This document shows, piece by piece, positions 1 to 5,226 of a DNA stretch of 7,949 nucleotides; the first letter of the stretch is position 1; each line of letters opens with the position of its first letter. Where the stretch lies: NCBI GenBank assembly GCA_031270615.1, contig JAISXE010000022.1, forward strand, positions 1 to 7,949, in the 5' to 3' direction. Below the pieces are notes generated by a model, which did not search any database, was not told the origin of the DNA, and worked only from the letters and a program-made list of their open reading frames with translations. Origin of the DNA: Spirochaetia bacterium. Its GTDB lineage: Bacteria; Spirochaetota; Spirochaetia; DTKZ01. The translations under genes were made by a program, and so were the position numbers.

Positions 1-31
1 CTGTCAACAAGTTAAGAAAAAGATGTGCGCC

Positions 32-55
32 TTTTTGGCGCTCCCGCGCCAAAAA
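32..55. repeat. Perfect 10-bp hairpin in repeat copy 1
   Basis: The arms tttttggcgc (32-41) and gcgccaaaaa (46-55) pair perfectly around the loop tccc. The T-run is on the 5' side and the A-run on the 3' side, so it is not a standard terminator for either strand. The same T-run/A-run layout opens copy 2 at 6335-6420. Confidence 0.7.
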
Positions 56-76
56 CCCGGGTTGCATGGGCGAGCA

Positions 77-111
77 GTATTTTTGTATCCGCTACGCGGA
101 TACAAAAATAC
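77..111. repeat. Perfect 16-bp hairpin in repeat copy 1
   Basis: Positions 77-92 and 96-110/111 form a 16-bp perfect stem (gtatttttgtatccgc and its complement) around the three-base loop tac. It is one of the longest perfect stems in the window and lies in non-coding DNA. Copy 2 has no equivalent of the same sequence, so this arm is a variable part of the element. Confidence 0.75.
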
Positions 112-270
112 GACCAGCCAGGCTTTCCGCTTCAATTCCTCGCCCCCTTGAGGGGGCTGCGGGATTTCCGCTTCAATCCTTTGCGCCCCACGGGCTGACC
201 TATGCCTTAACTTGTGGACAGTGGGCTGGATGCCGGATCCGTATTGGGCGCGGAAGAACAAGAGAAAGCA

Positions 271-332
271 AACCACAGACGCCACGGACTTTACAGCGAA
301 ACCTCCTGCTTTTGTCCGTGCTGGCTGTGGTT
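271..332. repeat. Interrupted inverted repeat (15 paired positions)
   Basis: aaccacag (271-278) pairs with ctgtggtt (325-332), and cacggac (283-289) pairs with gtccgtg (314-320). The two stems are separated by a symmetric 4x4 internal loop and enclose a 24-nt loop. It lies outside the boundaries of repeat copy 1 and upstream of the regulator gene. It could be a folded leader RNA, a terminator of an upstream transcript or an old element end; the sequence does not decide between these. Confidence 0.5.
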
Positions 333-357
333 AAAAGGATTCTATGGGTTTATCCTG

Positions 358-388
358 AAAAAAACGCGGGAGGCCCCTTGCTTTTTTT
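358..388. terminator. Possible bidirectional terminator
   Basis: Seven A (358-364), a GC-rich centre that can pair as GC/GC and GGG/CCC with small bulges, then seven T (382-388). A stem with A-run and T-run flanks can act on transcripts from either side. The core is bulged and weak, so this is tentative. Confidence 0.3.
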
Positions 389-404
389 AAAATTGTGATA
401 TATT
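378..404 (+). promoter_or_regulatory. Candidate promoter for the regulator-ahcY-metK block
   Basis: ttgctt (378-383) could be a -35 box and tatatt (399-404) a -10 box, 15 bp apart. A TG one base upstream of the -10 (396-397) makes it an extended -10, which tolerates a poor spacer. It would give a leader of about 130 nt before the regulator start. Confidence 0.35.
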
Positions 405-420
405 GTTCGATGACTGAACA
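404..420. promoter_or_regulatory. Candidate operator, TGTTC-N7-GAACA
   Basis: A 5-bp inverted repeat, tgttc (404-408) and gaaca (416-420), with a 7-bp spacer directly overlaps the end of the candidate -10 box. The geometry suits a dimeric winged-helix repressor and would allow the downstream regulator to control its own transcription. This is inference from position and symmetry only. Confidence 0.25.
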
Positions 421-509
421 TTTTTTTGCTCCATTTTGCCGGGGCGCTGGAGGATAGCAAGTTTCGGCGGCATCCGTCCTGACCGGCATACCATAGTTTG
501 CCACCTGAA

Positions 510-529
510 CCGAAAAAGCAATTTTTCGG
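510..529 (+). promoter_or_regulatory. Leader hairpin touching the Shine-Dalgarno site of a TTG start
   Basis: ccgaaaaa (510-517) pairs perfectly with tttttcgg (522-529) around a GCAA tetraloop, a GNRA-type loop. The last two paired bases are the first two of the Shine-Dalgarno sequence ggaaggg (528-534), which lies 7 nt before the TTG start at 542. The hairpin could therefore limit ribosome access to the regulator mRNA. Confidence 0.4.
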
Positions 530-541
530 AAGGGCCGTGCT

Positions 542-1090
542 TTGCCTGAAATAATAATGAACGAGACTTTTATCACCCGCCAGGGCGACAAGGAATTACA
601 GATTCTCCAGAATATCCACCGGCGGGACAAAATACGCCAGAGGGATCTGGCGGTGATTGCCGGCATGTCCTTGGGCATGACAAACGCGATTGTCAAGCGG
701 CTGGTCAAAAAGGGCCTTTTGACGGTGAAGAAGATCAACAACAGGAATATCATGTATGCCGTATCCTCAACGGGAATGGAGGAGATTGCCAGAAGGAGTT
801 ACAAATATTTTAAACGGACGGTAAGAAATATCGTATATTATAAAAACAGCATTGACGATCTTATCCGCGGGGTGAAGGACGCCGGATTTTCTTCCGTTTC
901 TCTGGTCGGCCAAAGCGACGTGGATTTTATCGTGGAACATTTTTGCGGCAAATATAATATTGCCTACGAGCGCGAAACAAATGGCACCGCTTCCGCAGGG
1001 CGCTATATTCTGTACAGCGAAAACGATGTTCCGGAAAAACCGGAGGAACAAAACGCCGGGAGCCTGCGGGATATTCTGGTACAAATATGA
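542..1090 (+). CDS. MarR/EPS-type winged-helix regulator with a Rossmann-like C-terminal part
   Basis: A 182-residue cytoplasmic protein with a DNA-binding winged helix at about residues 18-75. The helix-turn-helix is near residues 31-52 (IRQRDLAVIAGMSLGMTNA) and is followed by a basic wing. Residues 78-113 are helical, as in dimerising MarR-like proteins. Residues 116-160 carry a hydrophobic strand, glycine, helix, strand pattern (VSLVGQSDVDFIV) that looks like a small Rossmann-like sensor. The helix-turn-helix resembles the EPS-associated MarR regulators found near polysaccharide genes. I chose the TTG at 542 because ggaaggg lies 7 nt upstream; the ATG at 557 has no such site. Its stop lies 11 bases before the ahcY start, and the ahcY ribosome site abuts that stop, so the two are probably translationally coupled. 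Its ligand and targets are unknown; control of its own SAM-cycle operon is a reasonable guess. Confidence 0.75.
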   Translation: MPEIIMNETFITRQGDKELQILQNIHRRDKIRQRDLAVIAGMSLGMTNAIVKRLVKKGLLTVKKINNRNIMYAVSSTGMEEIARRSYKYFKRTVRNIVYYKNSIDDLIRGVKDAGFSSVSLVGQSDVDFIVEHFCGKYNIAYERETNGTASAGRYILYSENDVPEKPEEQNAGSLRDILVQI

Positions 1091-1101
1091 AGGAGTTGCG
1101 G

Positions 1102-2532
1102 ATGGACTATAAAATCAAGGATATTAATCTGGCCGCCTGGGGGCGCAGGGAGATAGATCTCGCGGAAAAGGAGATGCCCGGCCTTATGTCCATCCGGGCC
1201 CAGTACGCGAAGAAAAAGCCTTTCAAGGGCCTGAAAATAACCGGCAGCCTGCACATGACGGTTCAGACGGCTGTTCTTATTGAAACTCTTGTGGAGCTGG
1301 GGGCGGATGTGCGCTGGTGTTCCTGCAATATTTTTTCGACCCAGGATCACGCGGCGGCGGCGGTTGTCGCTGGCAAGCACGGCAGCCCGGCGAACCTGAA
1401 AGGCGTTCCCGTTTTTGCGTGGAAGGGCGAGTCCCTCGCGGAATACTGGTGGTGCGCGGAGCGCGCGCTGGATTTCGGCGGCGGGGCGGGGCCGGATCAA
1501 ATCGTTGACGACGGGGGCGACGCGACGCTGATGGTGCATCAGGGCGTGGCCTTTGAGAAAAAGGGGAAAATCCCTCCCCCAAAAAAGACCGATCCGGAAG
1601 ACTGGCGGGAACTCCTCCAGTGCCTTGCGAAGATATACAGGAGATCGCCTTTCCGCTGGACAAACAGCGCCAGGAATATCCGGGGCGTCACCGAGGAGAC
1701 CACCACCGGCGTCCACCGCCTGTACCAGATGGCCAGGGACGGCTCTTTGCTTTTTGCCGCCATCAACGTAAACGACAGCGTGACCAAATCGAAGTTCGAC
1801 AATGTGTACGGCTGCCGCCATTCCCTTATCGACGGCATTAACCGCGGAACGGATGTCATGATTGGCGGCAAGGTCGCCGTTGTCTGCGGGTACGGCGAAG
1901 TCGGCAAGGGCTGCGCCCAGAGCCTGCGCGGACAGGGCTGCCGCGTGATCGTAACGGAGATCGATCCCATCTGCGCGCTCCAGGCGGCTATGGAAGGGTA
2001 CGAGGTAAAAACCGTTGAGGATGTCGTGGGTATCGCGGATTTTTTCATTACCGCGACTGGCAACCTGAATGTCATCACGGTGGCCCACATGGGCAAAATG
2101 AAAGACGGGGCCATCGTCGGCAATATCGGGCATTTTGATAATGAAATAGACATGATGGGCCTCGCGAAAGTAAAAGGCATCAAAAGAACCCAGATTAAAC
2201 CCCAATATGACAAGTGGACATTTCCTGACAAACACAGTATACTAATTTTGGCGGAAGGGCGGCTCCTGAACCTGGGACTTGCCACGGGGCATCCTTCGTT
2301 TGTTATGTCGAACTCTTTCGCGAATCAGGTTCTGGCCCAGATTGAGCTGGCGCAGAATTTGGAGAAATACGAAAAACAGGTGTATGTACTGCCCAAGCAT
2401 CTTGACGAGATGGTCGCGCGGCTCCATCTCACGCAGATCGGCGTCAAATTGACGAGGCTTACGCCTGTCCAGGCTGCGTATATCGGGGTTCCGGCGGAAG
2501 GGCCATATAAACCGGACCATTACCGGTATTAA
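1102..2532 (+). CDS. ahcY: S-adenosylhomocysteine hydrolase
   Basis: A 476-residue cytoplasmic NAD-dependent enzyme that splits S-adenosylhomocysteine into adenosine and homocysteine, relieving product inhibition of methyltransferases. The substrate domain has SLHMTVQTAVLIETL (His51), SCNIFSTQDHAAAA and DDGGDATLMVH near 136-146. GVTEETTTGVHRLYQM is near 195-210, and DSVTKSKFDN supplies Lys229, Asp233 and Asn234, matching the human K186, D190 and N191. The NAD-binding Rossmann motif is GYGEVGKG at 263-270, GHFDNEID follows near 343, and the C-terminal Lys470 and Tyr474 that reach into the partner subunit are present. It belongs to the longer bacterial form with an insertion of about 40 residues. 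I prefer the ATG at 1102 over the one at 1087: aaggag lies at 1090-1095 with a 6-nt gap, and the earlier ATG overlaps the regulator stop. It appears intact. Confidence 0.97.
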   Translation: MDYKIKDINLAAWGRREIDLAEKEMPGLMSIRAQYAKKKPFKGLKITGSLHMTVQTAVLIETLVELGADVRWCSCNIFSTQDHAAAAVVAGKHGSPANLKGVPVFAWKGESLAEYWWCAERALDFGGGAGPDQIVDDGGDATLMVHQGVAFEKKGKIPPPKKTDPEDWRELLQCLAKIYRRSPFRWTNSARNIRGVTEETTTGVHRLYQMARDGSLLFAAINVNDSVTKSKFDNVYGCRHSLIDGINRGTDVMIGGKVAVVCGYGEVGKGCAQSLRGQGCRVIVTEIDPICALQAAMEGYEVKTVEDVVGIADFFITATGNLNVITVAHMGKMKDGAIVGNIGHFDNEIDMMGLAKVKGIKRTQIKPQYDKWTFPDKHSILILAEGRLLNLGLATGHPSFVMSNSFANQVLAQIELAQNLEKYEKQVYVLPKHLDEMVARLHLTQIGVKLTRLTPVQAAYIGVPAEGPYKPDHYRY

Positions 2533-2553
2533 AAATGCAAGGTTTTGAATTGA

Positions 2554-2575
2554 CGGCAGCAGCTGCCGCCTTTTT
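2554..2575 (+). terminator. Rho-independent terminator-like hairpin after ahcY
   Basis: cggcag (2554-2559) pairs with ctgccg (2563-2568) around cag and is followed by cc and five T (2571-2575). It lies 22 bases after the ahcY stop. The short T-run suggests partial termination, which would set the ratio of ahcY to metK transcript. Confidence 0.55.
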
Positions 2576-2588
2576 ATGGCCTCAGACA

Positions 2589-2633
2589 CACCTGGCGGGG
2601 ATAGCGGGCGGTATGCCATGAACCCCGCAGGTG
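2589..2633 (+). promoter_or_regulatory. Stem-loop in the metK leader
   Basis: cacctggcgggg (2589-2600) pairs with ccccgcaggtg (2623-2633) with one bulged G, enclosing a 22-nt loop. It ends only 10 bases before the metK Shine-Dalgarno site (ggggag, 2644-2649), so it could influence metK translation. It does not match the SAM or SAH riboswitch consensus sequences I know. It could be an attenuator, an unrecognised regulatory RNA or simply a stable stem. Confidence 0.4.
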
Positions 2634-2655
2634 GCAAAACCATGGGGAGAAAATC

Positions 2656-3831
2656 ATGGAAAAAAAACGGCACTATCTTTTTACCTCCGAATCGGTTTCG
2701 GAGGGACATCCCGACAAACTCGCGGACCAGGTAAGCGACGCGGTTTTGGATTCCTGCTTCGAGCAGGATCCGGACAGCCACGTTGCCTGCGAGACTTTTA
2801 CAACCACAGGCATGGTTCTTGTGGGCGGGGAAATTACCACAAAGGGCTATGTCGATGTTCAGGAGATTGCCCGCGGCGTGGCGAAAAAAATCGGCTACAC
2901 CAAGCCTGAATACGGTTTGGACTACGAAAGCATGAGCGTGGTCAATGTCATCCATTCGCAAAGCCCCGACATCAACCAGGGCGTGAGCGGCCAGGGCCTG
3001 AAGGAGTTTGAGGGGCTTCAGGGAGCGGGCGACCAGGGCATGATGTTCGGTTTTGCCTGTTCGGAAACCCCGGAACTTATGCCGGCACCCATCAGCTACG
3101 CCCACAAAATTTTGCAGTACGCCGCGAAGATACGCAAAGACGGAATAGTCACCTGGCTGCGGCCCGACTCCAAAAGCCAGGTAACAATCGAATACGAAGG
3201 GCATAAACCCGTGCGCATCGATACTGTAGTCGTCAGCCATCAGCACGACGATACCATCTCGTATAAGGATTTGAAGCAGGAAATTATCGACAAAATCATC
3301 AAGGCCGTGCTTGAGCCGACGGGCCTGCTGGATAAAACCACAAAGTATTTTGTGAATCCGACAGGCCGCTTTGTTGTCGGCGGGCCACACGGCGATACGG
3401 GTTTGACGGGGCGGAAAATCATTGTGGATACTTACGGCGGCATGGGTCGGCATGGGGGCGGCGCCTTCAGCGGAAAAGACCCCTCGAAAGTGGATCGTTC
3501 CGCGGCCTACATGGCCCGTTATGTGGCAAAAAACATCGTGGCGGCCGGCCTTGCCGAGCGTTGCGAAGTGGAACTTGCCTACGCTATCGGCGTGCCGTTT
3601 CCCGTGTCTGTCATGGTTGATACTTTTGAAACGGGAACCGTTCCCGAAGACCTTATCGCCAGGGCGGTAAGCAAGGTGTTTGATCTTTCCCCGGCCGGCA
3701 TCATCAAGACCCTTGACCTGCGCAGGCCCATCTATCAGGGGACATCCTGCTACGGCCACTTTGGGAGGGAAGGCTTTGACTGGGAAAAAACCGACAAGGC
3801 CACGGCATTGAAGCAGGAAACGGGAAAGTAG
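2656..3831 (+). CDS. metK: S-adenosylmethionine synthetase
   Basis: A 391-residue cytoplasmic enzyme that makes SAM from methionine and ATP, releasing phosphate and diphosphate; the active form in this family is a tetramer binding Mg2+ and K+. The N-terminal signature FTSESVSEGHPDK at 9-21 carries His18 and Asp20. The loop motif GAGDQGMMFG is at 123-132, the catalytic glycine-rich stretch GGGAFSGKDPSKVDRSA at 267-283, and RPIYQGTSCYGHFGR closes the C-terminal domain at 357-371. Length is normal for bacterial MetK. The ATG at 2656 is preceded by ggggag with a 6-nt gap. It lies 123 bp downstream of ahcY on the same strand and is followed by a strong hairpin, so it ends the SAM block. Nothing is missing from the catalytic residues I can check. 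Confidence 0.97.
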   Translation: MEKKRHYLFTSESVSEGHPDKLADQVSDAVLDSCFEQDPDSHVACETFTTTGMVLVGGEITTKGYVDVQEIARGVAKKIGYTKPEYGLDYESMSVVNVIHSQSPDINQGVSGQGLKEFEGLQGAGDQGMMFGFACSETPELMPAPISYAHKILQYAAKIRKDGIVTWLRPDSKSQVTIEYEGHKPVRIDTVVVSHQHDDTISYKDLKQEIIDKIIKAVLEPTGLLDKTTKYFVNPTGRFVVGGPHGDTGLTGRKIIVDTYGGMGRHGGGAFSGKDPSKVDRSAAYMARYVAKNIVAAGLAERCEVELAYAIGVPFPVSVMVDTFETGTVPEDLIARAVSKVFDLSPAGIIKTLDLRRPIYQGTSCYGHFGREGFDWEKTDKATALKQETGK

Positions 3832-3845
3832 CGGGCTTCGTTCCG

Positions 3846-3878
3846 GCGCGCGGGCTTTCGCGAAAGGCCGCGCGCTTT
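3846..3878 (+). terminator. Terminator between metK and the converging XRE operon
   Basis: gcgcgcgggctttcg (3846-3860) and cgaaaggccgcgcgc (3861-3875) are complementary at 14 of 15 positions and are followed by ttt. The stem is very GC-rich and lies in the 45-bp gap between two converging transcription units. The T-run is short, and no T-run follows in the opposite direction. Confidence 0.6.
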
Positions 3879-4212
3879 AAATAGCCCCCGATGCCTTCAG
3901 GTATTTAGTGGTTGTTTCGTTCAGGATCTCATTGATTTTCTGGTTCAATTCGCAGTAATAATCGGCAATCCGGTCGTATTTGTCATAGAGTTCCACCTGC
4001 TCTTTGTCGTAAAACAGTTTGTAGGGCCTTAGCCCAAGGGCCATGCTGAAGCGTTCCAGGTTTTCCGCCGTGGGGAATCTGGCGCCTTTTTCTATTTCCC
4101 TGATGGAACTGAGGGAAAGGCCAACAAGTTCCGCCAGATGCTGTTGGGTGAATCTCAGGCGGGTTCGGGCGAGTTTTATGTTGCCGCCGACACGTTTTTG
4201 CAGATACGCCAT
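3877..4212 (-). CDS. XRE-family helix-turn-helix regulator, third of three tandem paralogues
   Basis: A 111-residue protein with a Cro/CI-type helix-turn-helix at about residues 10-62: LARTRLRFTQQHLAELVGLS followed by the recognition helix near LSSIREIEKGARFP (33-47). A tyrosine-rich linker (LRPYKLFYDK) leads into a C-terminal helix, about residues 76-105, with the paralogue-shared pattern D..D..A.....L...IN.IL..T. It aligns without gaps to the two upstream paralogues over 107 columns and has four extra residues at the end. The ATG at 4212 follows the middle gene's stop by 6 bases; a weak AAGG overlaps that stop. Targets are unknown. There is no toxin or phage gene beside it. Confidence 0.85.
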   Translation of the reverse strand: MAYLQKRVGGNIKLARTRLRFTQQHLAELVGLSLSSIREIEKGARFPTAENLERFSMALGLRPYKLFYDKEQVELYDKYDRIADYYCELNQKINEILNETTTKYLKASGAI

Positions 4213-4218
4213 AGGGCC

Positions 4219-4542
4219 TTATATCCCAAGGCGCCTGCGGATGGTTTTTTTAAGCAGGTCGTTGATTTTTTCCGTGAGTATGATATGCAGGCCCGCAAGA
4301 TTGTCCATGTGGTCCCGGTTTTCCCACTCGTCGCCTTCGTACAGGAATTCGCAGGGTTTGCGGCCCAGGGCCTCGCTGAGGCGTTCAAAAACTTCGGCTT
4401 TCGGGAATTTTTTTCCCGCTTCGAGTTGCTGTATGCAGGAGAGGGGAAGGCCGGAAAGCTGGGCTAGCTGTTTTTGCGAAAAACCCAGGCGCACGCGGCT
4501 GAATGTCAGGTTCGTGGCTATATATTCTTTTAGGTTTGCCAT
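4219..4542 (-). CDS. XRE-family helix-turn-helix regulator, second of three tandem paralogues
   Basis: A 107-residue DNA-binding protein. The helix-turn-helix runs from about residue 13 to 62, with RLGFSQKQLAQLSGLPLSCI and then QQLEAGKKFPKAE, which matches the first paralogue in the GKKFP and FERLSEALG stretches. The C-terminal helix (about 76-105) repeats the shared D..D.LA.L...L...IN.LL..T pattern and may mediate dimer formation. I start it at the ATG 4542 because this lines up exactly with its paralogues; a GTG at 4554 overlapping the upstream stop (GTGA) would add four residues. No clear Shine-Dalgarno site is visible, so it probably depends on coupling to the upstream gene. Confidence 0.85.
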   Translation of the reverse strand: MANLKEYIATNLTFSRVRLGFSQKQLAQLSGLPLSCIQQLEAGKKFPKAEVFERLSEALGRKPCEFLYEGDEWENRDHMDNLAGLHIILTEKINDLLKKTIRRRLGI

Positions 4543-4550
4543 AACGAAAG

Positions 4551-4874
4551 TCACTGTCGCAGATGCTTGGTGATGGTTTCCTCCAGGATTTTGTTTATTT
4601 CTGTTTGAAGTTCAATTTTCAGGTCCGCGAGAATGTCGTACTTGTCATTGACTTCCCAGTCTTCCGGTTCGTAGAGAAGCTGGTAGCATCTGACGCCCAG
4701 GGCCTCGCTTAAACGCTCAAAACTCTCGGCCGAGGGGAATTTCTTTCCAAGTTCTATTTCCCCGATGTAGCTTGTGGAAAGATCGCATATTGCGGCAAGA
4801 GCCATCTGCGAAAGGCCCAGACGCTTGCGCGCGAGTTTTACGTTTGTTGCCAGGAGGTCTTGAACTTTTGACAT
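4551..4874 (-). CDS. XRE-family helix-turn-helix regulator, first of three tandem paralogues
   Basis: A 107-residue protein, first in the minus-strand operon. The Cro/CI-type helix-turn-helix lies at about 13-62, with RLGLSQMALAAICDLSTSYI and GEIELGKKFPSAESFERLSE. The C-terminal helix (76-105) carries the family pattern D..D.LA.L...L...IN.IL..T. By my count it is identical to the second paralogue at about half of 107 positions with no gaps. I chose the ATG at 4874 because its length to the conserved Asn11 equals that in the paralogues; an ATG at 4880 is possible, and the longer frame to 4958 would need a TTG start and has no support. No Shine-Dalgarno site precedes it. Function beyond DNA binding is unknown. 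Confidence 0.83.
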   Translation of the reverse strand: MSKVQDLLATNVKLARKRLGLSQMALAAICDLSTSYIGEIELGKKFPSAESFERLSEALGVRCYQLLYEPEDWEVNDKYDILADLKIELQTEINKILEETITKHLRQ

Positions 4875-4989
4875 GCCCATAGTATGGAGGGAGGGATTTC
4901 CCTTTACAACAAGCCTAGAGCGGCAAAAATTTCCCGCTGTAAGCGGCAGGCGTGCCAATAGTTTGTATACCCAAAAATCCGAACTGATT

Positions 4990-4995
4990 TATAAT
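4990..4995 (+). promoter_or_regulatory. Consensus -10 box upstream of the gmd leader
   Basis: tataat (4990-4995) is a perfect -10 sequence in an AT-rich part of the gap between the XRE operon and gmd. The best upstream partner, ttgtat (4963-4968), is 21 bp away, which is too far for a standard promoter. If used, it gives a leader of roughly 225 nt that contains the small broken frame at 5050-5203. Confidence 0.3.
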
Positions 4996-5049
4996 TCATT
5001 TGGCTTTCCGCTCGTGAATTTACTAAAAGATTTCCGGAAAGAAAAGAAA

Positions 5050-5203
5050 ATGCTGAAAATTTCTCCACGCGCAAAAATGAAAAACCTGTCCATACTGGGG
5101 ATTTTCAAAATGCCCACAGGCGCGGACCTCAATTTGCAGGACCAAAAAAATCGAGCTTGACAAAGAGACCGGTGAAGCGCGCCTGGGTTTCAAGCTGAAG
5201 TAA
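5050..5203 (+). pseudogene. Small broken reading frame before gmd (frameshift at A7)
   Basis: An ATG at 5050 behind a purine-rich stretch (ggaaagaaaagaaa) opens a frame that reads MLKISPRAKMKNLSILGIF, then KMPTGADLNLQDQ. It runs into a tract of seven A (5144-5150) and stops at 5160. Dropping one A continues it as KIELDKETGEARLGFKLK with a stop at 5201-5203, a charged, protein-like tail ending 23 bases before gmd. The joined product would be about 50 residues. I do not recognise the family. It could be a small gene broken in the genome or by a sequencing error at the A-run, the end of a larger lost gene, a site of programmed slippage, or chance. Confidence 0.35.
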
Positions 5204-5226
5204 CGGGATATATTGGAATTGTATAA

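Larger units (their letters stand above)
1..221. repeat. Hairpin-rich intergenic repeat element, copy 1
   Basis: The stretch begins with ctgtcaacaagttaag (1-16) and ends with cttaacttgtggacag (206-221), which match as inverted repeats at 15 of 16 positions. Inside are three strong hairpins (32-55, 77-111, 142-157). Several blocks recur in the same order in the gmd-fcl gap: caaaaacccggg (50-61), ggctttccg (121-129), a caatcc...gcgcc...cacgggc block (174-195) and the terminal cttaact...gacag. No protein is encoded: the 66-398 frame has no recognisable domain and runs through the hairpins. It looks like a non-autonomous dispersed repeat (MITE- or REP-like). The left end lies at the window edge, so the true limit could be further out. 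Confidence 0.6.

Noticed and set aside
66..398. A 110-codon plus-strand frame at the left end.
   Set aside because: It runs through the hairpins of the repeat element and a T-run and has no domain or ribosome site.
905..935. SDVDFIV in the regulator, similar to the aspartate pair of nucleotidyltransferases (as in MNT-type antitoxins).
   Set aside because: The glycine-serine helix and the usual spacer before the aspartates are missing; a Rossmann-like strand-glycine-helix reading fits better.
1003..2235. A 410-codon minus-strand open frame.
   Set aside because: It is the mirror of ahcY coding sequence; ahcY has every family motif and this frame has none.
2576..2655. A SAM or SAH riboswitch before metK.
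   Set aside because: I could not match any class consensus; only an unassigned stem-loop is reported.
2242..3759. A 505-codon minus-strand open frame.
   Set aside because: It is the mirror of the end of ahcY and of metK, crosses an intergenic hairpin and has no recognisable domain.
4880..4910. A minus-strand promoter (ttgtaa and tactat) for the XRE operon.
   Set aside because: The spacer is 19 bp and both boxes match only four of six positions, so it is too weak to list as a feature.
4873..5160. The full 95-codon plus-strand frame starting at 4873.
   Set aside because: Its first half runs antisense over the start and upstream region of the first XRE gene and through a consensus -10 box; only the part from 5050 looks protein-like.
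5157..5162. A perfect TTGACA as the gmd -35 box.
   Set aside because: No -10-like sequence lies 16-18 bp downstream (the position reads cgcctg), and it falls inside the small broken frame.
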